Assembly (NCBI RefSeq): GCF_015831345.1
Contig: NZ_JADWYS010000001.1
Location: forward strand, 2,191,618-2,255,617
Length of the DNA: 64,000 nucleotides
From: Caenimonas aquaedulcis
GTDB taxonomy: Bacteria; Pseudomonadota; Gammaproteobacteria; Burkholderiales; Burkholderiaceae_C
Direction of reading: 5' to 3'
Part shown: in pieces, positions 16,946-25,631 of the stretch
Layout of the letters: each line of letters begins with the position of its first letter
Numbering within the stretch: position 1 is the first letter of the stretch
Position numbers and translations under genes: made by a program
The notes under the pieces: generated by a model
Database searches by the model: none
What the model saw: the letters and a program-made list of their open reading frames with translations, nothing else
What the model was told of the DNA's origin: nothing

Positions 16946-17953
16946 TCAGATGAATTCGATGCCGCTCTGGTTGACGCCGACGAGGTGCGCCGCGTTGTAG
17001 TTCGACTCGGCGGCGATCACCGCGAGTTCGCCGCGCGTGTTCGCGCCCGAGTCCAGCATGCTGGTGTAGGAAGCCAGGTCGCTCGCGCTCGGGTCGCTGC
17101 CGGTGAGGTTGTGATACACCAGCTTCACGAAGTCCGAGTTGGAAGCCGAGCCCGCGAGTTGCGTCACGAGCGGCAGCGAGGTCGCCAGGGTGGCGAGTTG
17201 CAACTCCGTGACGCCCGCGTCCGCCAGGTTGAGGCCGATGCCCACGTACTGCTCGTTGGCGAGGTAGGCCTCGCCGAACACCGCGGCGATCAGCTTGGCG
17301 ACGGTGCCGGCGTGGCCGTTCATGTCGAGCGCCAGGCTCAGGTCGCTGAAGTGCACGCGCTCGACGTTGGCCATGTTGACCGTCTCTCCGTTGCCCGACA
17401 CGGTGTAGCCCGCCGACGTGGCGGCGACCGTGTAGCTGGCCTTCGCATGCGTGAGGTACAGGGTGTCGAGGCCGGCGGCGCCGTCCACCGAGACCGTGCC
17501 CGGTGCGTGCACCGGTGCGTTGGCGACGACCGCGCCGGAGAAATTGAGCGCACCGCCCCAGTTCAGGTCGGACTGGCCGGGAATGGTGGAACCGTCGGCG
17601 CTGCGGAAATAGCTGGCCGACGTCACGGGCAAAACCGTTCCGTTCAGCGTGATGCTGGACACGTACAGGTTGCGGTCGCCCGCCGTGTAGCTCTGCTGCT
17701 CGTCGTTGGTGTATTCCAGGCTCACGGTGCTGGGCGTCACGCCCGCGGGAATCTGCACGGACACCGTCTGCGTGGCGCCGATGGCGTGGTCCGCATTGAT
17801 GGTCACGCCGGAGACGAGCTTCTGGCCGTTGACGAGCACGTTGATGACCGGGTAGACGCCGCCTTCGGCGGAGGAGCCGCTCAGCGTCAGCAGCAGGTTG
17901 CTGCCGAAGGGTTGGATCGCGTCGTTGCCCGCGGTGCCGTTGAAGTCTGCCAT
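16946..17953 (-). CDS. Putative type I-secreted protein with CBM60-like and DUF4214-like domains
   Basis: 335 residues. It begins MADFNGTAGNDAI, like the repeat start of RTX proteins, with no Sec signal. Residues 20-115 resemble the calcium-dependent carbohydrate module CBM60 (INVLVNGQKL, then GDRNLYVSSITLNGTVLP). Residues from about 160 carry YTVSGNGETVNMANVERVHF, followed by a C-terminal DUF4214-like helical region (VKLVYHNLTGSDPSASDLASY). That region is common at the end of secreted surface proteins. No ABC or membrane-fusion secretion genes are nearby. Binding to an extracellular polysaccharide is inferred. Confidence 0.75.
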   Translation of the reverse strand: MADFNGTAGNDAIQPFGSNLLLTLSGSSAEGGVYPVINVLVNGQKLVSGVTINADHAIGATQTVSVQIPAGVTPSTVSLEYTNDEQQSYTAGDRNLYVSSITLNGTVLPVTSASYFRSADGSTIPGQSDLNWGGALNFSGAVVANAPVHAPGTVSVDGAAGLDTLYLTHAKASYTVAATSAGYTVSGNGETVNMANVERVHFSDLSLALDMNGHAGTVAKLIAAVFGEAYLANEQYVGIGLNLADAGVTELQLATLATSLPLVTQLAGSASNSDFVKLVYHNLTGSDPSASDLASYTSMLDSGANTRGELAVIAAESNYNAAHLVGVNQSGIEFI

Positions 17954-18098
17954 GGGTAGCCTCTCACATTGGTTGGTTCGATGGTCCAGACTCTACGCAG
18001 CGACCCCTGCCTCTGCCATGGCGCATTCGGACTACGCGAGGGGCGCAAGGGTTTCAGGGTGTGACCGATGCGCACATCTTCGACACATTTGACCCTCT

Positions 18099-18120
18099 AA
18101 ATATGATGGTCATCATATTT
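18099..18120. promoter_or_regulatory. Palindromic operator at the tetR promoter
   Basis: A perfect inverted repeat: AAATATGATG, two bases, CATCATATTT. It contains a TATGAT hexamer (18102-18107) that could be the -10 box, with TTCGAC 17 bases upstream as a weak -35. It ends 16 bases before the likely tetR start. Binding here by the adjacent TetR protein would block its own promoter and hence the SDR-MATE genes. The pattern is seen directly; the binding protein is inferred. Confidence 0.75.
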
Positions 18121-18136
18121 TGGCATGATGCGGGCC

Positions 18137-18727
18137 ATGGACACTCCCGCCACCAAGAAGGAACTCACGCACCGCCGCATCGTGGAGACCGCCGCGCGCG
18201 CCATCCGCCGGGGCGGCTTCCATGGCGTGGGCGTCGCGGACATCATGAAAGAAGCCGGGCTCACGCACGGCGGCTTCTACGCGCACTTCGCCTCGCGCGA
18301 CGCGCTGCTGGCCGAGGCGCTCGCGCAGGCCGGCCGCGAAAGCGGCGAGCGCATCGCCAAGGGCGCCGCGGCCAGGCAATCCGGCGGCGCCAGCGCGTTC
18401 CGCGCCATGGTGGACGGCTACCTGTCGGAGAGCCACGCGGGCGAGACCGAACGCGGATGCCCCGTCGCCGCGCTCCTCGGCGAGATGCCCCGGCAGGCGC
18501 CGGAAGTGCGCGCCGCCGCGTCGGAGCGCGTGCACGGCCTGATCGCCACCGTGCGCAAGGCGCTTCCCGCGGGCACGCCCGCATCGCATGCACCGCTCAT
18601 CGCGAGCCAGCTCGTCGGCGCGCTGCAGATGGCGCGCGCGCTCGGCGACGGGGCCGAAGGCAAGGCCCTGCTCTCGCAGACGCGGCGGCACCTGCTCGCG
18701 CAATACGACGCCCCGTCCCGCTCCTAA
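18137..18727 (+). CDS. TetR-family transcriptional regulator
   Basis: 196 residues. The N-terminal helix-turn-helix is clear: HRRIVETAARAIRRGGFHGVG, then ADIMKEAGLTHGGFYAHFASRDALLAEAL. The C-terminal ligand domain (RGCPVAALLGEM) belongs to the subgroup that often controls neighbouring short-chain dehydrogenases and efflux pumps. The start is uncertain: ATGs at 18125, 18128 and 18137 are in frame and none has a good ribosome site. I chose the last because the first two lie almost against the operator. The SDR gene follows after 32 bases. Confidence 0.85.
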   Translation: MDTPATKKELTHRRIVETAARAIRRGGFHGVGVADIMKEAGLTHGGFYAHFASRDALLAEALAQAGRESGERIAKGAAARQSGGASAFRAMVDGYLSESHAGETERGCPVAALLGEMPRQAPEVRAAASERVHGLIATVRKALPAGTPASHAPLIASQLVGALQMARALGDGAEGKALLSQTRRHLLAQYDAPSRS

Positions 18728-18759
18728 CACCCTTCCCTCCAAGACCCACAGGAATTGTC

Positions 18760-19461
18760 ATGAAGCTCCACAACGCAGTCGTCCTCGTCACCGGCGCCAA
18801 TCGCGGCATCGGGCTCGCCTTCGCGCGCGAAGCGCTCGCACGCGGGGCGCGCAAGGTCTACGCCGGCGCGCGCAACCCGGCGTCCGTCACGCTGCCCGGC
18901 GTGGAGGCCGTCCAGCTCGACGTGACGAGCGCCGCGGACATCGCGGCCGCCGCGCAGCGCTGCGGCGATGTCACGGTGTTGATCAACAACGCGGGCATCG
19001 CCTCCTTCGGCGGGTTCCTTGCGGAGGGCAGCATCGAATCCGCGCGCACGCAGATGGACACCAACTTCTTCGGCCCGCTGCTGCTCACGCGCGCCTTCGC
19101 CCCGGTGCTCGCGGCCCATGGCGGCGGCGCGCTGCTGAATGTGCTGTCCGTCGCGAGCTGGATCAACCGCCCCATGCTCGGCGTCTACGGCGCCACCAAG
19201 TCCGCCGCATGGGCGCTCACGAACGGGTTGCGGCACGAGCTGCGCGGGCAGGGCACGCAGGTGCTCGGCATGCACGTCGGTTTCGTCGACACCGACCTCA
19301 CCAAGGGCATCGACATGCCCAAGTCCTCGCCCGACGTCATCGTCAAGCGCACGCTCGACGCCCTCGAGGCCGGCGCGGAGGAAGTATTGGCGGACGACAT
19401 CACGAAGCAGGTGAAGCTCGGGTTGAACGCCGAGCCGCCGGTCTACCTGGCGGCCGCATGA
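18760..19461 (+). CDS. Short-chain dehydrogenase/reductase
   Basis: 233 residues. It has the TGANRGIG Rossmann loop, NNAG, a catalytic Ser-Tyr-Lys set (LSVASW, then YGATKSA) and a C-terminus rich in small residues. The fold is an NAD(P)-dependent classical SDR; the substrate is unknown. AGGA lies just upstream of the ATG. The stop overlaps the MATE transporter start by 4 bases, so the reductase and the exporter are co-translated under the TetR regulator. Confidence 0.87.
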   Translation: MKLHNAVVLVTGANRGIGLAFAREALARGARKVYAGARNPASVTLPGVEAVQLDVTSAADIAAAAQRCGDVTVLINNAGIASFGGFLAEGSIESARTQMDTNFFGPLLLTRAFAPVLAAHGGGALLNVLSVASWINRPMLGVYGATKSAAWALTNGLRHELRGQGTQVLGMHVGFVDTDLTKGIDMPKSSPDVIVKRTLDALEAGAEEVLADDITKQVKLGLNAEPPVYLAAA

Positions 19462-20828
19462 CCGCCGCCGCCGTACCGGCCGGCGCCATGTCGCGCACGC
19501 AGCAGATGCTGCTCGGGCCGCTGGTGCCCACGCTGCTGCGCCTGGCCGCGCCGAACATCATGGGCCTCTTCGCGATGACGCTCGTCATCGGCTACGACGG
19601 CTTCATCCTCGGCCGCCTCGGCGCGGATGCGCTCGCCGGCGTCGCGCTCGTGCTGCCGCTGTCGATGCTGATGCTGCAGATGTCGGCGGGCGGCATCGGC
19701 GGGGCGACGACGGCCGCGGTGGCGCGTGCGATCGGCGCGGGGCAGCCCGGCGAAGCCAATCGCCTCGCGCAGCACGCGCTGGTGGTCGCCGCCGTCGCGG
19801 CGGCGCTCTTCACCCTTGCGCTGGTCGGCGGTGGAAGCTTCATCTACGCCGCCATGGGCGGGCGCGGCGCGCCGCTCGGCCAGGCGCTGGCGTATTCCAA
19901 CGTGATCTTCGGCGGCGCCCTCCTCGTGTGGCTCACCAACGTGCTCTCCGGCGTGGTGCGCGGCGCGGGCAACATGCTGCTGCCGTCCCTCGTCCTGCTC
20001 GGGATGGCGCTCGTCCACCTCGTGCTGTGCCCGCTGCTCGTCTTCGGCGCGGGCGCGTGGCCCGGGCTGGGCGTCGCGGGCGCGGCCGCGAGCACCTTGA
20101 CGGTGAACGCGCTCGCCAGCGCCGTGCTGACGGCGCACTTGCTGCGTCCCGCGGGCACCGTGCGACTGGGCAGCGCGCCCTGGGCGCTGCGCAAAGAGCC
20201 CCTGCGTGCCCTGCTGCGCGTCGGCATTCCCGCGTCCTTCAGCCCCGTGATCAGCAACGCGTCCATCGCCATCGCCACGGCCCTCGCGGGCAGCTACGGC
20301 ACCGTGGCCCTCGCGGGGTACGGCGTGGCCGCGCGGCTGGAATACATCCTCGTGCCGATCGCGTTCGGCTTCGGCACCGCGCTCACGGCCATGGTCGCCA
20401 CGAACATCGGCGCGGGCCAGCCCGAGCGCGCCCTGCGCGTGACCTGGACCGGCGCGGGCGTCGTATTCGCGATCACCGGCGCGATCGGCCTGGCCGCCGC
20501 GCTGGCACCGGCGCTTTGGATGAACCTCTTCACGCCCGACGCCGCGGTGCGCAGCTTCGGCGGGCTGTACCTGAACATCGTGGGCGGCTGCTACGGGCTC
20601 TTCGGCCTGGGCCTCGCCCTTTTCTTCGCGTCGCAGGGCGCGGGACGCATGGCCTGGCCGCTGACCGCGAGCATGGCGCGGCTCGTCGTGGTGGGCCTCG
20701 GCGGCTGGGCTTGCGTGCACGGGTTTCACGCGCCTGCCGCTGCGTTCTTCTTCGTCGTGGCGGCGAGCTTCGCGGCGTATGCGCTGACGCTCGCGGCTGC
20801 GATCCGGCTGGGCGGCTGGACGCGATAA
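19458..20828 (+). CDS. MATE-family multidrug/toxin efflux transporter
   Basis: 456 residues with about 12 membrane segments in two homologous halves, as in NorM-type exporters that use a sodium or proton gradient. Halves begin LVPTLLRLAAPNIMGLFAMT and ALLRVGIPASFSPVIS, the repeat seen in MATE proteins. It sits in the inner membrane. Coupling to the SDR gene and TetR control suggests export of a compound detoxified or sensed by this unit; the substrate is unknown. Confidence 0.9.
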   Translation: MTAAAVPAGAMSRTQQMLLGPLVPTLLRLAAPNIMGLFAMTLVIGYDGFILGRLGADALAGVALVLPLSMLMLQMSAGGIGGATTAAVARAIGAGQPGEANRLAQHALVVAAVAAALFTLALVGGGSFIYAAMGGRGAPLGQALAYSNVIFGGALLVWLTNVLSGVVRGAGNMLLPSLVLLGMALVHLVLCPLLVFGAGAWPGLGVAGAAASTLTVNALASAVLTAHLLRPAGTVRLGSAPWALRKEPLRALLRVGIPASFSPVISNASIAIATALAGSYGTVALAGYGVAARLEYILVPIAFGFGTALTAMVATNIGAGQPERALRVTWTGAGVVFAITGAIGLAAALAPALWMNLFTPDAAVRSFGGLYLNIVGGCYGLFGLGLALFFASQGAGRMAWPLTASMARLVVVGLGGWACVHGFHAPAAAFFFVVAASFAAYALTLAAAIRLGGWTR

Positions 20829-20872
20829 GCCCACATCCGGCGTATGCTGGCGGGCCCCACCAGGAGTTCCCC

Positions 20873-21931
20873 ATGCGCTACGTACCCCTCGGCCGCACCG
20901 GCCTTTTCGTCTCCGAACTGTGCCTGGGCACGATGACTTTCGGGGGCAGCGGCGAATCCATGTGGGCCAAGATCGGCGAACTGCAGCAAGCCGATGCGGA
21001 GCGGCTGGTGGGGCAGGCACTGGACGCGGGCATCAACTTCATCGACACGGCGGACGTCTATGCGGGCGGCGCGTCCGAGCGCATCACCGGCCAGGCGCTG
21101 CGCAACCTGAAGGTCGCGCGCGACCATGTGATCGTCGCGACCAAGTTCGGCCTCGAAGTGGACGCGCCGAACCCGAACGGCAAGGGCGCATCGCGCGGGC
21201 ACATCATGGACAGCGTGAAGGCGAGCCTGCAGCGCCTTCAGCTCGACCATATCGACCTCTACCAGATCCACGGGTTCGACCCCGCGACGCCGATCGAAGA
21301 GACGGTGCGGGCGCTCGACCAGCTCGTGCGGCACGGCCATGTGCGCTACGTGGGCGTCTCCAACTGGGCGGCATGGCAGATCGTGAAGGCGCTGGGCATC
21401 TCGGAGCGCCTGGGCCTCGCGCGCTTCGAATCGCTGCAGTCGTACTACACGGTGGCGGGCCGCGACCTGGAACGCGAGATCGTGCCGATGCTGCAGAGCG
21501 AAGGCCTGGGCCTGATGGTGTGGAGCCCGCTCGCGGGCGGCCTGCTCAGCGGCAAGTACGGGCGCGACAAGCAGGGCGAGGCCGGCAGCCGTCGCGTCGC
21601 CTTTGACTTCCCGCCGGTGGACAAGGATCGGGCTTGGGACTGCATCGACGCCATGAAGCCCATTGCCGACAGCAAGGGCGTGTCGGTCGCGCAGATCGCG
21701 CTCGCGTGGCTGCTGCACCAACCGCGGGTGACGAGCGTGATCGTGGGCGCCAAGCGGCCCGAGCAACTCGCGGACAACATCGCCGCGACGACGGTGTCGC
21801 TCAGCGCCGCGGAACTCGACGCGATCGACAAGGCGAGCCGCCTGCCCCGCGAATATCCCGCGTGGATGCTGGAGCGCCAGGGCGAGATGCGCCGCAAGCA
21901 GCTCGCCGCGGCGGCCGCTCAGCGCTTGTAG
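20873..21931 (+). CDS. Aldo/keto reductase
   Basis: 352 residues of the TIM-barrel aldo/keto reductase family. The start MRYVPLGRTGLFVSELCLGT, FIDTADVYAGGASE with the catalytic Tyr, VATKFGL with the Lys, IDLYQIHGFD with the His, and SPLAGGLLSGKY are all present. The C-terminal NADPH-binding VIVGAKRPEQL is also seen. CAGGAG stands 6 bases before the ATG. The gene follows the MATE gene after 44 bases but may have its own promoter. It is convergent with the sugar dehydrogenase gene, overlapping by 13 bases. Confidence 0.92.
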   Translation: MRYVPLGRTGLFVSELCLGTMTFGGSGESMWAKIGELQQADAERLVGQALDAGINFIDTADVYAGGASERITGQALRNLKVARDHVIVATKFGLEVDAPNPNGKGASRGHIMDSVKASLQRLQLDHIDLYQIHGFDPATPIEETVRALDQLVRHGHVRYVGVSNWAAWQIVKALGISERLGLARFESLQSYYTVAGRDLEREIVPMLQSEGLGLMVWSPLAGGLLSGKYGRDKQGEAGSRRVAFDFPPVDKDRAWDCIDAMKPIADSKGVSVAQIALAWLLHQPRVTSVIVGAKRPEQLADNIAATTVSLSAAELDAIDKASRLPREYPAWMLERQGEMRRKQLAAAAAQRL

Positions 21932-23031
21932 GTGATGCGGTAGATCGCGCCGGCCGTGTCGTCGGCCACCAGCAGCGAGCCGTCGGGCAGCACTAGGACG
22001 TCGCTCGGCCGGCCCCACGCGCTTTGCCCCTCGAGGAAACCGGTGAGGAAAGGCTCGTACGCCACGGCCTTGCCGTCCTTCAGCCGCACGTTCGTCACGC
22101 GGTAGCCGCTCTTGGACGAGCGGTTCCACGAGCCGTGCTCGGCGATGAAGATGCTGCCGCGGTATTCCGGCGGGAACATCGTGCCGGTGTAGAAGCGCAT
22201 GCCGAGCGACGCGACGTGCGCCCCCAGCTTCTGCGCGGGCGGTGTGAAGTCGCCGCAGGGGCGCTTGGCGCCGAACTCCGGGTCGGGCACGTCGCCTTGG
22301 TGGCAATACGGGTAGCCAAAGTGCATGCCGGCGCGCGGGGCGTGGTTCAGCTCGTCGGCGGGGAGGTCGTCGCCCAGCATGTCACGGCCGTTGTCGGTGA
22401 ACCAGACCTGCTTCGTGGCCGGATCCCAGTCGAAGCCCACCGTGTTGCGGATGCCGCTCGCGAAGACTTCGATGCCGCTGCCGTCCGGGTTCATGCGCGC
22501 GAGGCGCGCATAGCGCGCACCGGGCTCGCAGATGTTGCAGGGCGCGCCCGTAGGCACATAGAGCTTGCCATCGGGGCCGAAGGCGAGGAACTTGCCGCCG
22601 TGGTGCGTGTCGGTGGTGAGCTTGTCGGTGACGAGCACCGGTGCGGGCGGCTTGTCCAGGGCCTTCTCGATGCCGTCGAAGCGCACGATGCGGCTCACGG
22701 CGGACACGTACAGGTTGCCGTCCCTGTAGGCCACACCCATGGGGATCTGCAGGCCCGTGGCGATCGTGTAGTTGCGCTGCGCCTTGAACGCCGCGTCGAA
22801 GCGCACCGCCTCCACCTTGCCCGCGCGCGACGATCCCACGAAGAGCGTGCCGCCGCTGCCATCCACCCGCCCCAGCGCCATCTGCCGGGCGTTGTCGACC
22901 TTCGCCCAGACTTCCGCCGTGAATCCCGCGGGGAGCTTGAGCTTGTCGACGGCAGGGTCCGCCGCGTGGGCGGGAGTGGCGATGCGAAGGAGGGCCAAAG
23001 CCCAGAGGCAGGCAGGAAGAATATGGCGCAT
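21919..23031 (-). CDS. PQQ-dependent soluble sugar dehydrogenase-like protein
   Basis: 370 residues with a signal peptide ending in TPAHA, so periplasmic. The mature protein is a beta-propeller of the glucose/sorbosone dehydrogenase family: LPAGFTAEVWAKVDNARQMALG, KFLAFGPDGKLYVPTGAPCN, GIRNTVGFDWDP, WFTDNGRDMLGDDLPADELN and a C-terminal DGSLLVADD blade. It probably oxidises a sugar or alcohol with PQQ; no PQQ synthesis genes are in the window. The ATG lies only 33 bases from the divergent fpr start. Confidence 0.85.
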   Translation of the reverse strand: MRHILPACLWALALLRIATPAHAADPAVDKLKLPAGFTAEVWAKVDNARQMALGRVDGSGGTLFVGSSRAGKVEAVRFDAAFKAQRNYTIATGLQIPMGVAYRDGNLYVSAVSRIVRFDGIEKALDKPPAPVLVTDKLTTDTHHGGKFLAFGPDGKLYVPTGAPCNICEPGARYARLARMNPDGSGIEVFASGIRNTVGFDWDPATKQVWFTDNGRDMLGDDLPADELNHAPRAGMHFGYPYCHQGDVPDPEFGAKRPCGDFTPPAQKLGAHVASLGMRFYTGTMFPPEYRGSIFIAEHGSWNRSSKSGYRVTNVRLKDGKAVAYEPFLTGFLEGQSAWGRPSDVLVLPDGSLLVADDTAGAIYRITYKR

Positions 23032-23064
23032 GGCACACTCTAGTCCAAGACAACGGACTTTTGT

Positions 23065-23838
23065 ATGAGCGCATTCAACGAGGAGCGGGTGCTGTCCATC
23101 CATCACTGGACCGACCGCCTGTTCACCTTCAAGACCACCCGCGACGCCTCCCTGCGTTTTTCCAACGGTCACTTCACGATGATCGGCCTGCGCGTCAACG
23201 ACAAGCCGCTCTTGCGCGCGTACAGCATCGTGAGCGCCAACTACGAGGACCACCTCGAGTTCCTGAGCATCAAGGTGCCCGACGGTCCGCTCACGTCGCG
23301 CCTGCAGCACATCCAGGTGGGAGACACCGTCATCGTCGGCCGCAAGCCGACGGGCACGCTGCTCATCGACTACCTGTTGCCGGGCAAGCGGCTGTTCCTG
23401 CTGTCCACGGGCACCGGCCTCGCGCCCTTCATGAGCATCGTGCGGGACCCCGCGACCTACGAGAAGTTCGAGCAGATCATCCTCGTGCACGGCGTGCGGC
23501 AAAAGGATGAGCTGGCCTACCACGACCTGCTGGTCGAGCACCTGCCGGCGCACGAATTCCTGGGGGACATGATCAGCAGCCAGCTGCGCTACTACCCCAC
23601 GGTGACACGCGAAGCGTATCGCAACATGGGCCGGGTGACGGACCTCATCCAGACGGGGAAGATGTTCGAGGACCTGGACCTGCCCCCACTGGATGCGGCG
23701 GGCGATCGGGTCATGATCTGCGGCAGCCCCGGGATGCTGCGCGACTTGAAGCACATGCTGGAAGGGCAGGGCTTCGTGGAGGGCAATACCTCCAAACCGG
23801 GTGCTTTCGTGATCGAGCGGGCTTTCGCGGAGCAATAA
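23065..23838 (+). CDS. fpr: Ferredoxin--NADP reductase
   Basis: 257 residues, the size of bacterial FPR. The flavin motif RAYSIVSANYEDHLEF, the NADP-binding LLSTGTGLAPFMSI, the VMICGSPGM segment and the C-terminal KPGAFVIERAF are characteristic. It moves electrons between NADPH and ferredoxin or flavodoxin, often in oxidative stress defence. No ribosome site is visible before the ATG, so the mRNA may be leaderless or have a short leader, given the 33-base gap to the divergent gene. Confidence 0.95.
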   Translation: MSAFNEERVLSIHHWTDRLFTFKTTRDASLRFSNGHFTMIGLRVNDKPLLRAYSIVSANYEDHLEFLSIKVPDGPLTSRLQHIQVGDTVIVGRKPTGTLLIDYLLPGKRLFLLSTGTGLAPFMSIVRDPATYEKFEQIILVHGVRQKDELAYHDLLVEHLPAHEFLGDMISSQLRYYPTVTREAYRNMGRVTDLIQTGKMFEDLDLPPLDAAGDRVMICGSPGMLRDLKHMLEGQGFVEGNTSKPGAFVIERAFAEQ

Positions 23839-23863
23839 GCCCCGCCGGCCATCCGCGCCGCGA

Positions 23864-24064
23864 TCAGTGGACGGTCTGGACGCGGGGGACCGACATCTCC
23901 CGCCCGACCATGGCGCGGGCATACAGGTAGTTGTTGCGCGCCTTCTCGCTCAGTCCATCGAGGTTCACCTGGCCCTGCGGGTCGCAGGGGAAGGCAAAGC
24001 CCCGGCCGCTGTCGAACAGCGACTGGAAGCGAAGTTCAAACTGGTTGGCGTTGGCGTCGATCAT
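23864..24064 (-). CDS. Small conserved hypothetical protein
   Basis: 66 residues beginning MIDANANQFELRFQSLFDSG, then AFPCDPQGQVNLDGLSEKAR. No known domain is recognised; proteins of this form seem common in Burkholderiales. It has a good AGGAGAT ribosome site. No signal peptide or membrane segment. The 3' end is 25 bases from the convergent fpr stop. Confidence 0.75.
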   Translation of the reverse strand: MIDANANQFELRFQSLFDSGRGFAFPCDPQGQVNLDGLSEKARNNYLYARAMVGREMSVPRVQTVH

Positions 24065-24237
24065 GGTGGATCTCCTGGAATCTGGCGGAAGGCAGAACAC
24101 CTGCTCTCCTTGGTTCCACTATGGTCGACGGTCCGGGCCCTTCACATAGGCGCAAGCGGATTTCGGGACTCGGCGGGGAGCTTGCCAGGGCCATCAGTTT
24201 TGACTGACTGCCACCCGACCTTGTCCGACGCGGCGCT

Positions 24238-24429
24238 TCACCGGCCGGAAGGCCGGTCGCTGTTTTCGGAAGACAGATGCTCCCGGACCTTGTCGGCGCG
24301 GTCGCCCACGGCGGCCACGGCTTCCTTCACGCGCTTTTCGCTCACGTTGAAGTGCCGCGCCCACGCGCAGACGGCGTAGTCGTACTCGATATCGATGCGG
24401 TCGGACTTGGATTGCGTGGTGAGTGACAT
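24238..24429 (-). CDS. DUF3606 family small protein
   Basis: 63 residues. The core VCAWARHFNVSEKRVKEAV followed by VGDRADKVREHL is the DUF3606 signature, a short helical domain of unknown function found widely in proteobacteria. A GGGAG site precedes the ATG. The gene stands alone in a region of small genes; upstream 24065-24237 contains nothing I could identify. Confidence 0.85.
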   Translation of the reverse strand: MSLTTQSKSDRIDIEYDYAVCAWARHFNVSEKRVKEAVAAVGDRADKVREHLSSENSDRPSGR

Positions 24430-24516
24430 GAGTGCTCCCTGGTTGCAACCATGCTAGCGGCACCCTTCCGGTGCGGTGTAGGACGCAGCGGATGCGGCGT
24501 GCCGGAGCCGGGAGCT

Positions 24517-25194
24517 TCAGTCGAGCAGGCCGGGCAGATCGGCCATGGCCGTGAAGACATGGACGGCGCCCGCCCGGCGCAACGCCGCCGGCGCGTCGTG
24601 CCCTGCCTCGGACGGGCTGTAGCCGAAGACCGTAGCTCCCGCGGCCACGCCCGCGGTGACGCCGGTCACCGTGTCCTCCACGACGGCGCAGCGCTTCGGA
24701 TCGACCCCCAGCGACGCGGCGGCCGCGAGGTAGACGTCGGGCGCGGGCTTGGAGCGCGGCAGCTCGTGGCCGCTGAAGATCCGGCCCTTGAAATAGGGCA
24801 TGAGGCCGCACTTTTCGAGCTGGAGTTCCACCTTGAAGCGGTCCGCGCCGGAGGCGCAGGCGATGCGCCCCGAGAAACGCGCATGGACGGCCGCCACCGC
24901 CTCCACCGCCCCGGCGATCGCCTGCAGGCCGTGCATCAAGCCCTGGTTGCGGCGCTCGCGAAAGCGCACCATCCAGGCCTCGGTGAGTGGCTGCCCCGTG
25001 TGCGCCTCGATCAACGCACGCTCGTCCTTGACCGCCTTGCCGATGAAGATGCGCATGCATTCGGCGGGCGAGAGCTTCCAGCCCAGCTCCTCCAGCATGT
25101 CGCGCAGCACGCCATTGGTGATGGGCTCGCTGTCCACGAGCACGCCGTCGCAGTCGAAAAGCACGGCGTCGAAACGCGCCGGGGCGGGTGTCAT
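24517..25194 (-). CDS. HAD-family phosphatase (beta-phosphoglucomutase-like)
   Basis: 225 residues. Motif I DCDGVLVDSEP with two nucleophile-region Asp residues, motif II ACASGA, motif III KPAPDVYLAAA and motif IV VVEDTVTGV are all present, with the C1 cap between them. It hydrolyses a small phosphate ester in the cytoplasm; the substrate is not clear. The ATG overlaps the YchJ-like stop by 4 bases. It is the last gene of the long minus-strand run that begins near liuR. Confidence 0.88.
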   Translation of the reverse strand: MTPAPARFDAVLFDCDGVLVDSEPITNGVLRDMLEELGWKLSPAECMRIFIGKAVKDERALIEAHTGQPLTEAWMVRFRERRNQGLMHGLQAIAGAVEAVAAVHARFSGRIACASGADRFKVELQLEKCGLMPYFKGRIFSGHELPRSKPAPDVYLAAAASLGVDPKRCAVVEDTVTGVTAGVAAGATVFGYSPSEAGHDAPAALRRAGAVHVFTAMADLPGLLD

Positions 25195-25631
25195 TGCATG
25201 TCTCCATCGAGGTAATACCAGCGGCCGGACTCGCGCACGAAGCGGCTTGTCTCGTGCAGGCGAGCGCCGCGGCCCGCGATGCGGTAGCGCGCGACGAATT
25301 CGACTTGCGCATGGGTCGCGTCCATGACGCGATGGGCGCGCACCTCCAGGCCCAGCCACTTCGTGCCGGGCTCTAGGCCGGCCGACCCCGGACGCGTGTC
25401 GGGGTGCCAGGTGGCAAGGAGATACGGCTCGTCCTGCAGCACATGCGCGGTGTAGCGCGATCGCATGAGCGCTTGCGCGTCGGGCGCCGGCGTGCCCTCG
25501 ACATCGCCAAGGAAAGGGCCGCAGCATCGGGCCAGTGAGAGGGGCTTGCGACGCGCATCCAGCCGTCCGCAGGGACAGGGTTGCAAGGCGGTCGCGGCAA
25601 TGCCGGCTTGGGCGAGCTCGCCGGAACTCAT
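25191..25631 (-). CDS. YchJ/UPF0225 family protein
   Basis: 146 residues with PCPCGRLDARRKPLSLARCC at the start, a zinc-binding SEC-C-like set of cysteines, then a cystatin/NTF2-like domain (ALMRSRYTAHVLQDEPYLLATWHP, VEFVARYRIAGRG). It matches YchJ in length and order. Function unknown. It overlaps both the acyl-CoA dehydrogenase stop and the HAD start by 4 bases. Confidence 0.88.
   Translation of the reverse strand: MSSGELAQAGIAATALQPCPCGRLDARRKPLSLARCCGPFLGDVEGTPAPDAQALMRSRYTAHVLQDEPYLLATWHPDTRPGSAGLEPGTKWLGLEVRAHRVMDATHAQVEFVARYRIAGRGARLHETSRFVRESGRWYYLDGDMQ

Noticed and set aside
24065..24237. Possible tRNA or small RNA in the 173-base gap
   Set aside because: No cloverleaf, no terminator and no promoter could be recognised.
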